Positions 52,503 to 61,614 are shown, counted from the first letter of the stretch. The stretch is DNA of 64,000 nucleotides from Mangrovimonas yunxiaonensis (GCF_000733475.1 NZ_JPFK01000002.1:137501-201500), one strand, 5' to 3'. Program-made: numbers and translations. The notes: generated by a model from the letters alone, not told the origin.

Positions 52503-53062
52503 TGACACACCCATTTAAAACTGTCGATGCCTCTAGGGTTTCTATATCGCAACTCATGCAGCCCTCCCACTCTAACTTTGGCGGGAAAATTCACGGGGGC
52601 TATATTTTAAGCCTAATGGACCAAATTGCATTTGCTTGCGCCTCCAAACATTCTGAAGCTTATTGTGTAACCGCCTCGGTAGATACGGTAGATTTTCTAA
52701 ACCCTATTGAAATTGGCGAACTCGTTACCATGAAAGCCTCTGTAAACCATGTTGGCCGAACCTCGATGGTCGTGGGCATTCGTGTTGAGTCTGAAAACAT
52801 TCAAACTGGAGCCATTAAGCACTGTAATTCGTCTTATTTTACCATGGTTGCCAAAGACAATACCGGTAATCCCGTTGCAGTACCTGGCTTAATCTTAAAT
52901 GATAAAACAGAGGTGAAACGTTTTTTAAAAGCTCTTAAACGTAAAGAAACCAAACAAAATAGACTACAGGAATTTAACAGCACCTCCTTTTCGCTAGACG
53001 CTTATATTGAAGTCCTTAAAGGGTACAACATCAAAATAGATTTGCCAGACCATTATCAATAA
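52502..53062 (+). CDS. Acyl-CoA thioesterase (hotdog fold)
   Basis: A 186-residue hotdog-domain protein. The family segment NFGGKIHGGYILSLMDQIAF, with Asp and Gly of the helix cap, and VTASVDTVDFLNPIEIGELV match YciA/BFIT-type acyl-CoA thioesterases. The C-terminal 35 residues are a lineage-specific extension. It overlaps the previous gene by one base (TAATG), so translation is coupled. Confidence 0.9.
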   Translation: MTHPFKTVDASRVSISQLMQPSHSNFGGKIHGGYILSLMDQIAFACASKHSEAYCVTASVDTVDFLNPIEIGELVTMKASVNHVGRTSMVVGIRVESENIQTGAIKHCNSSYFTMVAKDNTGNPVAVPGLILNDKTEVKRFLKALKRKETKQNRLQEFNSTSFSLDAYIEVLKGYNIKIDLPDHYQ

Positions 53063-53073
53063 AAACATGCTTT

Positions 53074-53141
53074 AAAAAAGGCATAAGCTTGTTTATTCCT
53101 TGAAAAAGGCATATATTTACTTATTCCATAAATAAGGCATG
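53074..53141 (+). repeat. Tandem 28-bp direct repeat in front of satD (2.4 copies)
   Basis: GGCAT occurs at 53080, 53108 and 53136, exactly 28 bases apart, and TTATTCC at 53093 and 53121. Copies 1 and 2 (53074-53101, 53102-53129) agree at about 21 of 28 positions; the third, partial copy runs into the satD start codon. An inverted pair AACATGC (53064-53070) / GCATGTT (53137-53143) flanks them. It is a likely operator, possibly for SatD itself, which has a helix-turn-helix. Confidence 0.7.
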
Positions 53142-53143
53142 TT

Positions 53144-53758
53144 ATGACAAGTGTAATAACCGGAGACATTATAAACTCTACCACACACGACCCCAAAGTA
53201 TGGCTAGCGCCTTTAAAGCAGGCCCTACAAACCATTTCGGGACATTCTAGGTATTGGGAAATTTATAGGGGCGATAGCTTTCAAGTAGAAATACAAGATC
53301 CGCTTGAGGCTTTTATTGGGGCTGTATATATTAAAGCGTGTATAAAAACCGTTAAAGGGCTAGATGTAAGACTCGCTATCGGGATAGGCTCTAAAACATT
53401 TGAAGGCCAAACCGTTACCGAATCTAACGGAAGTGCTTTCCAGGCCTCAGGAAGCGTATTCGAACAACTTAAAAAAGAGAAAATTAACCTTAAAATAAGC
53501 GGTGTTGGCAATTCGTATATAGATGATGAAATTAACCTTATCCTAAAACTAATAAGCATTCCTATGGACCATTGGTCTGCCAATTCTGCCGAAATTGTAA
53601 AGTTACATTTAGAGAACAAGAATAAAATACAGAAAGAAATTGCCCGTTTAATTGGCATAAGTCAAGACGCTGTTAGCAAACGCATGAAACGGGCATACCT
53701 TGACGAGGTTTTAGAAGTCAATAAAATGTACCAAAAAAAGATAAGCCAAAGCCATTAA
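53144..53758 (+). CDS. SatD-family protein with C-terminal helix-turn-helix
   Basis: A 204-residue protein of the SatD family. The N-terminus VITGDIINST and the following IYRGDSFQVEI resemble the metal-binding and GD motifs of class III nucleotide cyclases, without proof of activity. Residues about 170-195 (IQKEIARLIGISQDAVSKR) form a helix-turn-helix, so DNA binding is likely. The gene is followed 4 bases later by a DUF3307 membrane protein, a frequent pairing. Tandem 28-bp repeats lie directly upstream and suggest autoregulation. Confidence 0.82.
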   Translation: MTSVITGDIINSTTHDPKVWLAPLKQALQTISGHSRYWEIYRGDSFQVEIQDPLEAFIGAVYIKACIKTVKGLDVRLAIGIGSKTFEGQTVTESNGSAFQASGSVFEQLKKEKINLKISGVGNSYIDDEINLILKLISIPMDHWSANSAEIVKLHLENKNKIQKEIARLIGISQDAVSKRMKRAYLDEVLEVNKMYQKKISQSH

Positions 53759-53762
53759 ACCC

Positions 53763-54473
53763 ATGATACTCTTAACACAGTTAATTTTAGCCCACTTAAT
53801 TGGCGATTTCTTACTACAACCCAAAAAATGGGTTAAAGAGAAAGAAAAAAGAACGTTAAGGTCGCCTAAGTTTTATGTCCACATAGCCATTCATTTGGGA
53901 CTTCTTTTTTTAATTACCTGGAACATGGCTCTTGCGCCATTTTTAGTTGCAATAGGCATTTCCCACGGACTTATAGACGCCGCAAAGCTCCTGCTTCAAA
54001 AACAAAAAAACAAAAGATTTTGGTTCTTTCTCGACCAATTCCTTCATCTTATAGTAATTTTAGGCGCATGGTATATAGCTACCAAACCCGAGGCCTTTTT
54101 ATCACAGAATTTTAACCTCGCCAATGGGTTAGCCATAGTAACTGCTGTTATTTTCCTAACCAAACCAACCTCTATTATCATGCAAGTTATTTTTAGCAAG
54201 TGGCAATTAAAAAAACTAACTGCAGGGAACGAGTCTTTAAAAGATGCCGGAAAATATATTGGTATCCTAGAGCGTTTGCTAGTATTTGCATTTATTATAA
54301 CAGACCACTGGGAAGCCGTAGGCTTTCTTATTACTGCCAAATCGGTTTTTAGGTTTGGTGACTTACAGGAAAGCAAACAACGAAAACTTACCGAATATGT
54401 TTTAATTGGCACCTTAATTAGCTTTGGGATAGCTATTGTTACTGGCTTGCTTTACAATTCGTTAAAAGTTTAG
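53763..54473 (+). CDS. DUF3307 membrane protein
   Basis: A 236-residue inner-membrane protein with five or six hydrophobic segments. LILAHLIGDFLLQPKKWV and HVAIHL-like HIAIHLGLLFLI, with a conserved His and Asp in membrane segments, define DUF3307. It is cotranscribed with satD at 4 bases' spacing. Function unknown; the pairing suggests that SatD senses a ligand or state handled by this membrane protein. Confidence 0.85.
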   Translation: MILLTQLILAHLIGDFLLQPKKWVKEKEKRTLRSPKFYVHIAIHLGLLFLITWNMALAPFLVAIGISHGLIDAAKLLLQKQKNKRFWFFLDQFLHLIVILGAWYIATKPEAFLSQNFNLANGLAIVTAVIFLTKPTSIIMQVIFSKWQLKKLTAGNESLKDAGKYIGILERLLVFAFIITDHWEAVGFLITAKSVFRFGDLQESKQRKLTEYVLIGTLISFGIAIVTGLLYNSLKV

Positions 54474-54496
54474 CTGTAAAATAAGAAGATACTAAA

Positions 54497-54527
54497 AACA
54501 AAAAAGCGCTTATTAAGCGCTTTTTTC
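54497..54527. terminator. Bidirectional terminator between DUF3307 gene and carB
   Basis: AAAAAAGCGCTTA / TTAAGCGCTTTTTT, a nearly perfect palindrome with A and T tracts, serving the converging genes. Confidence 0.9.
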
Positions 54528-54546
54528 TTTATTGAGGATGTTAAAA

Positions 54547-57399
54547 TTACTTGCTCAAATACATTTTACGTCTTGCATAAAGATCGTAAAATTCATCATC
54601 TTTTAAACTTTCTATAAACAAGATACTTTCTCCAGTACTCTTCATTTCTGGTCCTAATTGTTTATTAACATTTGGGAATTTATTAAAAGAGAATACAGGT
54701 TGCTTAATAGCGTAACCATCTAAATGAGGTTTAAAATCAAAGTCGGTTACTTTTTTATCTCCTAGCATCACTTTTGTAGCGTAATTTACATAAGGCTCGC
54801 CATAGGCTTTTGCAATAAACGGTACTGTTCTAGAAGCTCTTGGGTTGGCTTCTATAATATAAACTTTGTCGTCTTTCACAGCAAACTGAATGTTAATAAG
54901 ACCTACGGTATTTAATGCTAAGGCAATTTTTTTGGTATGATCTTTTATTTGCTCCATAACCAAATCACCCAAATTAAATGGTGGCAAGGTTGCGTTACTA
55001 TCGCCCGAGTGAATACCACAAGGCTCGATATGCTCCATTATTCCTATAATGTATACATTTTCTCCATCGCAAATGGCATCGGCCTCGGCCTCTATGGCGC
55101 CATCTAGATAATGGTCTAGTAACAACTTGTTGTTTGGAATTTTACGAAGCAAGTCTACCACATGCTCTTCTAGCTCTTGTTTGTTGATAACAATTTTCAT
55201 CCCTTGTCCGCCTAATACATAAGATGGTCTTACCAGAATAGGGAAATCTAGCGTATCTGCCACTTTTAAAGCTTCCTCGGCAGACTCTGCTGTATCGAAT
55301 TTTGGGTATGGTATGTTATTTTCTTTTAATAGGCTTGAAAAGCTTCCGCGGTCTTCGGCCAGATCTAACGATTGGTAGCTGGTGCCCAATATTTTTATGC
55401 CGTAGCGATCTAGCTTTTCGGCAAGTTTTAGAGCCGTTTGCCCCCCTAACTGAACAATAACCCCTTCTGGGTTTTCATGTTTTATAATGTCGTATATATG
55501 CTCCCAAAATACAGGCTCGAAATACAATTTATCGGCCGTATCGAAATCGGTTGAAACCGTTTCTGGATTACAGTTAATCATTATGGTTTCGTAACCGCAT
55601 TCTGAGGCGGCCAAAATACCGTGCACACAACAGTAATCAAACTCTATACCTTGACCTATACGGTTTGGTCCAGAGCCCAGTACAATAATTTTTTTCTTAT
55701 CGCTTACCGCACTTTCATTGTCTACAAAACGTTCGCCGTTTGAGGCTTCTACTTGATTTTCAAAGGTCGAGTAATAGTATGGCGTTTGGGCTTTAAACTC
55801 GGCAGCACAAGTATCTACCAGCTTATAAACACGCTTTATACCCAACGTTTCACGTTTGTTGTATACTTGGCTTTCCAAACAATCCAACATGTGGGCAATT
55901 TGGCGGTCTCCATAGCCTTTTTGCTTGGCTTCTAAAAGCAGCTCTTTGTCTATGGTATCGATTGTATATGTTGAAATTTCTTTTTCAATAGCATAAAGTT
56001 CTTCATATTGTTTTAAGAACCACATGTCTATTTTGGTAATGTCGTGAATACGGCTTAACGGAATTCCCATCTGGATGGCATCGTAAATAACAAACACCCG
56101 ATCCCAACTAGCATATTTAAGCTTTTCTATAATCTGGTCGTAATTTTTATAGCCTTTTCCGTCTGCCCCTAGGCCATTACGTTTTATTTCTAACGACTGT
56201 GTGGCTTTGTGAATAGCCTCTTGAAACGAGCGACCAATTCCCATAACCTCGCCTACCGATTTCATTTGAAGCCCTAGAGTTCTATCACTACCCTCAAACT
56301 TATCGAAGTTCCAACGTGGTATTTTTACAATAACGTAATCTAAGGTTGGCTCGAACAAGGCCGATGTAGACCCTGTAATTTGGTTGCTCAATTCGTCTAA
56401 GGTATACCCAATGGCTAATTTAGACGCAATTTTTGCAATAGGATACCCCGATGCTTTACTGGCTAAAGCAGAAGATCGCGATACACGTGGATTAATTTCT
56501 ATGGCAATAATCTCTTCTTTGTCGTCTGGGCTAACAGCAAACTGTACGTTACATCCTCCGGCAAAATCGCCTATGCTACGCATCATATGAATGGCCATAT
56601 CACGCATTCTCTGGAAGGTTCTGTCGCTTAGGGTCATGGCTGGTGCTACCGTAATAGAGTCTCCGGTGTGTATGCCCATAGGATCCATATTCTCTATGGT
56701 ACAAATAATAACAACATTATCGTTTTTGTCGCGCAACAGCTCCAGTTCGTATTCTTTCCAGCCCAATAAGGCTTTATCGATCATAACCTCGTGAATGGGC
56801 GAAATTTCCAATCCGCGGGTTAGAAGTTCATCAAAATCTTCTTCTTTATGTACAAAAGAAGCTCCAGCGCCACCAAGTGTAAACGAGGCTCTAATAACTA
56901 ATGGAAATCCAAATTCCTGTGCAATTTCCTTCCCTTTTAAGTAAGAGGTTGCAGTGGCCTGCGGTGCCATTGGAATGCCTATCTTTAACATGAGCTCGCG
57001 GAATTTCTCGCGGTCTTCGGTAATGTTAATCGCATCGATATCTACACCAATAATGTCAACACCAAAGTCTTCCCATATGCCTTTTTCATCGGCTTCTATA
57101 CATAGGTTTAAGGCTGTTTGCCCACCCATGGTTGGTAAAACGGCGTCTATTTGCGGATGGTCTTTTAAAATCTTAACAAGCGATTTTGTTGTTAACGGCA
57201 ACAAATATACATGGTCGGCCATAGAGGGGTCGGTCATGATGGTTGCAGGGTTAGAATTGATTAAAATGGTTTCTATTCCATCTTCACGTAACGATCTTAA
57301 CGCTTGAGTTCCAGAGTAATCAAATTCACAAGCCTGGCCGATAATAATTGGACCAGAACCAATAATCAATATAGATTTTAAGTTTGAATTTTTTGGCAT
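54547..57399 (-). CDS. carB: Carbamoyl-phosphate synthase large subunit, short form
   Basis: Two homologous ATP-grasp halves make carbamoyl phosphate from bicarbonate, ammonia and two ATP for pyrimidine and arginine synthesis. ILIIGSGPIIIGQACEFDYSG opens the first half and VLGSGPNRIGQGIEFDYCC the second. The protein has 950 residues, against about 1070 in E. coli. After LGPEMKSTGESILF only about 25 residues remain, so the C-terminal MGS allosteric domain is missing. A perfect -7 element lies 23 bases before the ATG. No carA is adjacent. Confidence 0.96.
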   Translation of the reverse strand: MPKNSNLKSILIIGSGPIIIGQACEFDYSGTQALRSLREDGIETILINSNPATIMTDPSMADHVYLLPLTTKSLVKILKDHPQIDAVLPTMGGQTALNLCIEADEKGIWEDFGVDIIGVDIDAINITEDREKFRELMLKIGIPMAPQATATSYLKGKEIAQEFGFPLVIRASFTLGGAGASFVHKEEDFDELLTRGLEISPIHEVMIDKALLGWKEYELELLRDKNDNVVIICTIENMDPMGIHTGDSITVAPAMTLSDRTFQRMRDMAIHMMRSIGDFAGGCNVQFAVSPDDKEEIIAIEINPRVSRSSALASKASGYPIAKIASKLAIGYTLDELSNQITGSTSALFEPTLDYVIVKIPRWNFDKFEGSDRTLGLQMKSVGEVMGIGRSFQEAIHKATQSLEIKRNGLGADGKGYKNYDQIIEKLKYASWDRVFVIYDAIQMGIPLSRIHDITKIDMWFLKQYEELYAIEKEISTYTIDTIDKELLLEAKQKGYGDRQIAHMLDCLESQVYNKRETLGIKRVYKLVDTCAAEFKAQTPYYYSTFENQVEASNGERFVDNESAVSDKKKIIVLGSGPNRIGQGIEFDYCCVHGILAASECGYETIMINCNPETVSTDFDTADKLYFEPVFWEHIYDIIKHENPEGVIVQLGGQTALKLAEKLDRYGIKILGTSYQSLDLAEDRGSFSSLLKENNIPYPKFDTAESAEEALKVADTLDFPILVRPSYVLGGQGMKIVINKQELEEHVVDLLRKIPNNKLLLDHYLDGAIEAEADAICDGENVYIIGIMEHIEPCGIHSGDSNATLPPFNLGDLVMEQIKDHTKKIALALNTVGLINIQFAVKDDKVYIIEANPRASRTVPFIAKAYGEPYVNYATKVMLGDKKVTDFDFKPHLDGYAIKQPVFSFNKFPNVNKQLGPEMKSTGESILFIESLKDDEFYDLYARRKMYLSK

Positions 57400-57421
57400 A
57401 ATCTTATTTTGTAGGATATTG

Positions 57422-57429
57422 CAAAATTA
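57422..57429 (-). promoter_or_regulatory. -7 promoter element of carB
   Basis: TAATTTTG on the minus strand, 23 bases before the carB ATG, matches TAnnTTTG. Confidence 0.7.
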
Positions 57430-57443
57430 GTTAAAACGAGATA

Positions 57444-57474
57444 TAAAAAAAGGCGCTACCATAGTAACACCTTT
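57444..57474 (-). terminator. Terminator after rpmH
   Basis: On the minus strand AAAGGTGTTAC / GTAGCGCCTTT pairs over 11 bases (including wobbles) around TATG and runs into T residues. It separates rpmH from carB. Confidence 0.8.
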
Positions 57475-57500
57475 AAATATATTAACAATTGTTAATTCAT

Positions 57501-57659
57501 TTATTTTTTATGTCTTAATTCAGAAGATACAGATAATTTTTTTCTGCCTTTAGCTCTTCTACGAGCAAGTACTTTTCTACCATTAGCAGTAGCCATTCTC
57601 TCTCTAAAGCCGTGCTTGTTTCTTCTTTTTCTTTTTGATGGTTGAAACGTTCTTTTCAT
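57501..57659 (-). CDS. rpmH: 50S ribosomal protein L34
   Basis: A 52-residue basic protein of the large subunit, too short to stand out as an open frame. It begins [20 protein letters not shown] and continues [20 protein letters not shown], the universal L34 sequence, with a slightly extended C-terminus. It lies apart from dnaA/rnpA, its neighbours in many bacteria, and has its own promoter, leader hairpin and terminator. Confidence 0.97.
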   Translation of the reverse strand: MKRTFQPSKRKRRNKHGFRERMATANGRKVLARRRAKGRKKLSVSSELRHKK

Positions 57660-57703
57660 TTCTTTATATCTTTAACTTCTTGATTAATTCGTATTTTTAC
57701 AAT

Positions 57704-57730
57704 CTCGAGGTTTTACTCCCTAAAACCGAG
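57704..57730 (-). promoter_or_regulatory. Hairpin in the rpmH 5' leader
   Basis: GGTTTTA / TAAAACC with a five-base loop, extended by CTC/GAG, lies between the rpmH promoter and start codon. Position and shape suggest a leader structure, possibly regulatory. Confidence 0.5.
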
Positions 57731-57733
57731 GCG

Positions 57734-57764
57734 CAAATATACAAAGCCTTTTTTATTTGACAAA
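57734..57764 (-). promoter_or_regulatory. Promoter of rpmH
   Basis: On the minus strand TTTG (57761-57764) and TATATTTG (57734-57741) are 19 bases apart, a perfect Bacteroidota -33/-7 pair, the same geometry as the tRNA-Lys promoter. Confidence 0.85.
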
Positions 57765-57887
57765 CCTTTATTTTAAAAATTTTTTTCAATAAAAATTTAG
57801 TTTCTTTGTAGCCCAAATATACAACCAATACGGAAATTCGTTTTACAACGGTTAATTTCCATCTAAAATCTAAACGAAATAACGATT

Positions 57888-58460
57888 ATGTACAATAAGG
57901 TTTTTAAATTAATTATCGCTGGTTTAATCCTTGCTTTTGCTGTTTATCAATTTACTGAAGGTTTTATAGGAAACGGCATTATGCTTATTTTATTGGCAGC
58001 TGTTTTTGTGTTTTTATATTTTAAGAATGAATTTATTCTTTTGGCTTTTCTTAGGCTGAGAAAGCAGGATTTTGAGGGCGCCAAAAAATGGTTAAACAAA
58101 ATTAAAAATCCAGAAGCTGCATTAATAAAAAAACAACAGGGGTATTACAACTATTTGCATGGCATCATGGTGTCTCAAGACAATATGGCCGAAGCCGAAA
58201 AATATTTCAAAAAAGCCATTTCCCTTGGCCTATCTATGGACCATGATTTGGCTATGGCTAAATTAAACCTTGCAGGTATTGCTTTAACCAAAAGACGAAA
58301 AAGAGAAGCACAAACCCTTCTTGCCGAAGCCCAAAAATTAGACAAGCACGGCATGTTAAACGATCAAATTAAAATGATGAAGGAGAACATGAAACGCGCA
58401 CAAATGCCTAACCAACATTTTGGTGGGCACAGACAACAAAGACCTGGCAAAAGAAGATAA
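57888..58460 (+). CDS. Membrane-anchored TPR-like protein
   Basis: A 190-residue protein with two N-terminal hydrophobic helices (about residues 7-46) and TPR-like helical pairs (FEGAKKWLNKI, AEAEKYFKKAISLGL, DLAMAKLNLAGIAL, EAQTLLAEAQKL). A basic, Gln/Arg-rich tail ends it (HRQQRPGKRR). It probably works as a protein-interaction scaffold at the membrane. Its stop codon is one base from the end of the convergent cls gene. Confidence 0.78.
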   Translation: MYNKVFKLIIAGLILAFAVYQFTEGFIGNGIMLILLAAVFVFLYFKNEFILLAFLRLRKQDFEGAKKWLNKIKNPEAALIKKQQGYYNYLHGIMVSQDNMAEAEKYFKKAISLGLSMDHDLAMAKLNLAGIALTKRRKREAQTLLAEAQKLDKHGMLNDQIKMMKENMKRAQMPNQHFGGHRQQRPGKRR

Positions 58461-58461
58461 G

Positions 58462-59916
58462 CTACAATAGCGGTGCCCAAAGCCTACAGAAAGACTCTTG
58501 AAGCTTAATGTAGCCCGGGCGTTGCTGCCAGCTATTAAGTTCTAATTTCTCGCAAGCTTCCAAATCTTTTAAAAACTGTTGCTTTAAACGGGCGCCTACC
58601 TCATTATTGTAAATCAAGGCGTTGATTTCAAAGTTGATATTAAAACTTCTGTAATCCATATTAGCCGTCCCTACGGTGCAAAACACATCATCAATAACAA
58701 CGGTTTTGGCGTGTACAAATCCTTTGGTATAGCGGTAAACCTCTACTCCTGCCTCGAGCAAGGGCCCTAAAAACGAATTTGTGGCATGTTCTGCAGTCCA
58801 TGAATCGGACTTTTGGGGCACAATTATTTTTACTTCTACCCCACTCTTATCGGCAATTTGTATGGCGGTAATTATTTCGTCGTTAGGAATAAAATACGGC
58901 GTTGTAATGTACACATACTTGTCGGCGGTGGTTATAGCAAGTATTAAAACCTCCATAATATTGGCCCAATCGGTATCTGGGCCGCTTCCTGCTATCTGGA
59001 CTGCCACATCTTTTTTGCAAGTTATTTCTGGAAAATAGCTACTGGTAATGCTTAAGGAAGCTCCCGAAACAAAATCCCAGGTGGTTAAAAAATGTATTTG
59101 AAGTTGCTTTACAGCTTCGCCCACCAGCCTTATATGGGTATCGCGCCAATATTGTTGGGCATCATCATAGTTCACGTATTTATCGGAAATGTTTATCCCT
59201 CCTACATAGCCTATCTCGCCATCAACAACAACTATTTTTCTGTGGTTGCGGTAGTTCATTTTTCCTGAAAACCGCGGAAAAAGTACAGGCATAAACGGAA
59301 AAAATGCAACCCCACTTTGCTTTAATCTTTTTCGGGCTGCTCGCGATATTTTACTACCAACATCGTCAAAAATTAATCTAACCTTTACACCTGCCTCGGC
59401 TTTCTCGCACAAAACATCTATCACCTTGGTGCCTATGTTATCGTCTTTTATAATGTAATACTCTAAATGAATATGATGCTTGGCCGCTTTTAAATCTTTT
59501 AGCAACTGCTTAAATTTCATGTTGCCATCAATTAAAAGCGTGACATCGTTCTCTAAGGTTAGTGGCGACTTATCGCTATTGTGAAGCAGTCTAACCAGTT
59601 TTATTTTTTCGTTTAGCTTTTTGCTAACATCAGCCAGTTCGCGCTTATTAAGAACCTGCTCTTCCTGAACCCTTTTAACAACCGATTTGTTGAGGATTCG
59701 TTTGCGGTTAAAGATTTTATTTTTTCTGTACTCTTGCCCAAAAAAGTAATAGATAAGCAATCCAAAAAACGGAAAAAACACTAGCACAATAATATATGAT
59801 AGTGTTTTTGAAGGATTAATATTTTTAAAAAGGATAACGATAGCGGCCGAAATGGCCAACATATAGTTTACCCCAATTAAAATGTTCCAAAAATGGCTTT
59901 TTACAAATTCAAGCAT
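58462..59916 (-). CDS. cls: Cardiolipin synthase (phospholipase D family)
   Basis: Membrane enzyme joining two phosphatidylglycerols to cardiolipin. The 484 residues include two N-terminal membrane helices and two HKD motifs: NHRKIVVVDGEIGYVGG near residue 225 and HAKTVVIDDVFCTVGTAN near 400. It lies 3 bases downstream of the lytic transglycosylase gene, so both share a transcript. Confidence 0.94.
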   Translation of the reverse strand: MLEFVKSHFWNILIGVNYMLAISAAIVILFKNINPSKTLSYIIVLVFFPFFGLLIYYFFGQEYRKNKIFNRKRILNKSVVKRVQEEQVLNKRELADVSKKLNEKIKLVRLLHNSDKSPLTLENDVTLLIDGNMKFKQLLKDLKAAKHHIHLEYYIIKDDNIGTKVIDVLCEKAEAGVKVRLIFDDVGSKISRAARKRLKQSGVAFFPFMPVLFPRFSGKMNYRNHRKIVVVDGEIGYVGGINISDKYVNYDDAQQYWRDTHIRLVGEAVKQLQIHFLTTWDFVSGASLSITSSYFPEITCKKDVAVQIAGSGPDTDWANIMEVLILAITTADKYVYITTPYFIPNDEIITAIQIADKSGVEVKIIVPQKSDSWTAEHATNSFLGPLLEAGVEVYRYTKGFVHAKTVVIDDVFCTVGTANMDYRSFNINFEINALIYNNEVGARLKQQFLKDLEACEKLELNSWQQRPGYIKLQESFCRLWAPLL

Positions 59917-59919
59917 GTT

Positions 59920-60843
59920 TTAATCTGTATAAATACCGTCCTTGGGGATGTCGATAAAATATTGTTTTCTTGATTTGTTATTTAAATGCTTATCCCTTAA
60001 CCACGGGTTGTGTATTTTTAAAATTTTATAGTTAATACCAAACTTCTCTGCAAAACTTGTAAAGTCGGTAACCGCAGTATCTACCGCAACCTTATACGTT
60101 GGCACATTCTTGTAAAGGTCCTTGTCTCTAAAGTTAAAGCCGTATTTGTTAGGGTGGTTTAAAATTTCTTTTAAAGCTAAAATTCTAAACACATAGCGGC
60201 CGGTTTCCTCTCCCAATAACAAATCGTAATATGCTGTTACATTTTGTCGCTCCAGCTCTTTAGTTATGCCATAATTGCCTGCGTTGTATGCCGCAGCAGC
60301 AAGGGTCCATGAACCTAAACGTGCTTTCGATTTTTTAAGGTATTCGCAAGCAGCCTCTGTAGCCATTTCTAGGTGGTAGCGCTCGTCTACATTATCGTTA
60401 ACCTCTAAACCATATTCACGTCCTGTTTCTTTCATAATTTGCCAAAAACCACGTGCCCCTGCAGGAGAAACGGCGTTGGTTAACCCACTCTCTATTACCG
60501 CTAGGTATTTAAAATCGTCTGGCACACCGTGCTTTGCTAGAATGGGCTCTATAACAGGAAAATACTTTTGGGCGCGTTTAAACATTAACAATCCATTAGA
60601 CTGCCAATAGGTGTTTACCAACAACTCCCTATCCATACGCTCGTAAATATCGGGGTTGTTTAAAGGCACTGGTTCGCCAGCAAACTCGAGATTATCTGGC
60701 ACTTGAAGTGCATAAACATTGTAATCGTTCACTAATTTCTTTTCAAAATTCTCATCGGTAGGAGCATCTTGAAATGCATTTATAAAAAGTCCTCCCACTA
60801 AGGCTAGCCCTAAAAGTGCCAACATGTTTTTAATCATTTTCAT
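59920..60843 (-). CDS. Membrane-bound lytic transglycosylase (SLT/GH23)
   Basis: Cleaves peptidoglycan glycan strands. The 307-residue protein has an N-terminal signal/anchor and the SLT domain YLAVIESGLTNAVSPAGARG followed by FWQIM, with the catalytic Glu in VIESGL, and AAAYNAGNYGI further on. The C-terminal 60 residues resemble a degenerate LysM segment (YKVAVDTAVTDFTSFAEKFG, then ILKIHNPWL). Like MltD in general layout. It lies just upstream of cls. Confidence 0.9.
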   Translation of the reverse strand: MKMIKNMLALLGLALVGGLFINAFQDAPTDENFEKKLVNDYNVYALQVPDNLEFAGEPVPLNNPDIYERMDRELLVNTYWQSNGLLMFKRAQKYFPVIEPILAKHGVPDDFKYLAVIESGLTNAVSPAGARGFWQIMKETGREYGLEVNDNVDERYHLEMATEAACEYLKKSKARLGSWTLAAAAYNAGNYGITKELERQNVTAYYDLLLGEETGRYVFRILALKEILNHPNKYGFNFRDKDLYKNVPTYKVAVDTAVTDFTSFAEKFGINYKILKIHNPWLRDKHLNNKSRKQYFIDIPKDGIYTD

Positions 60844-60892
60844 AACCCAATTTTGTTTTTATAAATTTAATAAAAAGCGTTTATATTTTCTT

Positions 60893-61561
60893 CTAAGTTT
60901 CTCCTAAAATTAGTTTAGGCAGATGCTCATTAAACCATTTATGCCTGTTAATGATCATAATGTGTGTGCCACCATCTATGGTTATACAATTCTTTATATG
61001 ATAATACGGAAACACCCGATCTTTATTGCCATGAATATGAATTACATCTTTTAAGGGAGTTTCTCTATCCCAACAAACCACTTGCTTAATGGCCCATCGC
61101 ATGTAATGCGCATCGTTTACCGATAAATATTTCTTGTACAATTCCACACGCTTTGTTGCGGTTTTTCCAAAGGCAAATCGCGCTAAATAGTCTATATCTT
61201 GAAATGCCCTAGCCGGGATTAACTTATACGCCCTAGTGTATTTAACCAGTTTTAAGCGTTTTGGAAGCTCGTACTTGGTTTTAACTGTCGATATAGCGAT
61301 TACTTTCTTGGCTCCAACATACTTTTGCATTTCTTGCACCAAAATCCCTCCAAACGAAACCCCCACGAGCACAACTTGATTGTGTTTTATTTTTTGCGAC
61401 ATGCGCTTAGCATAAGCCTCTAGGGTTTCTTTTTCGAAAGGTATTTCCCACTCTAGTTCATGCGCTATAAACTGCGATTCGGGTAATTTTATGTACTCGA
61501 AAATTTTGGGGTTGGCCGCCATTCCCGGCATAAAATAAACATGTACAAGCTTGGTATTCAT
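60893..61561 (-). CDS. Alpha/beta hydrolase
   Basis: A 222-residue alpha/beta hydrolase: nucleophile elbow VGVSFGGILVQEM (Ser), acid IHGNKDRVFPYYHI (Asp) and His in DGGTHIMI. Short, without a signal peptide. Substrate unknown. Divergent from the small GNAT-like gene. Confidence 0.87.
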   Translation of the reverse strand: MNTKLVHVYFMPGMAANPKIFEYIKLPESQFIAHELEWEIPFEKETLEAYAKRMSQKIKHNQVVLVGVSFGGILVQEMQKYVGAKKVIAISTVKTKYELPKRLKLVKYTRAYKLIPARAFQDIDYLARFAFGKTATKRVELYKKYLSVNDAHYMRWAIKQVVCWDRETPLKDVIHIHGNKDRVFPYYHIKNCITIDGGTHIMIINRHKWFNEHLPKLILGET

Positions 61562-61606
61562 AGGAGATAAACCGTTAAACAGCTTCGTTTTAACAATATT
61601 TTTTTG

Positions 61607-61614
61607 TAAATTTG
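61607..61614 (+). promoter_or_regulatory. -7 promoter element of GNAT-like gene
   Basis: TAAATTTG matches TAnnTTTG and lies 64 bases before the ATG at 61678. Confidence 0.6.
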
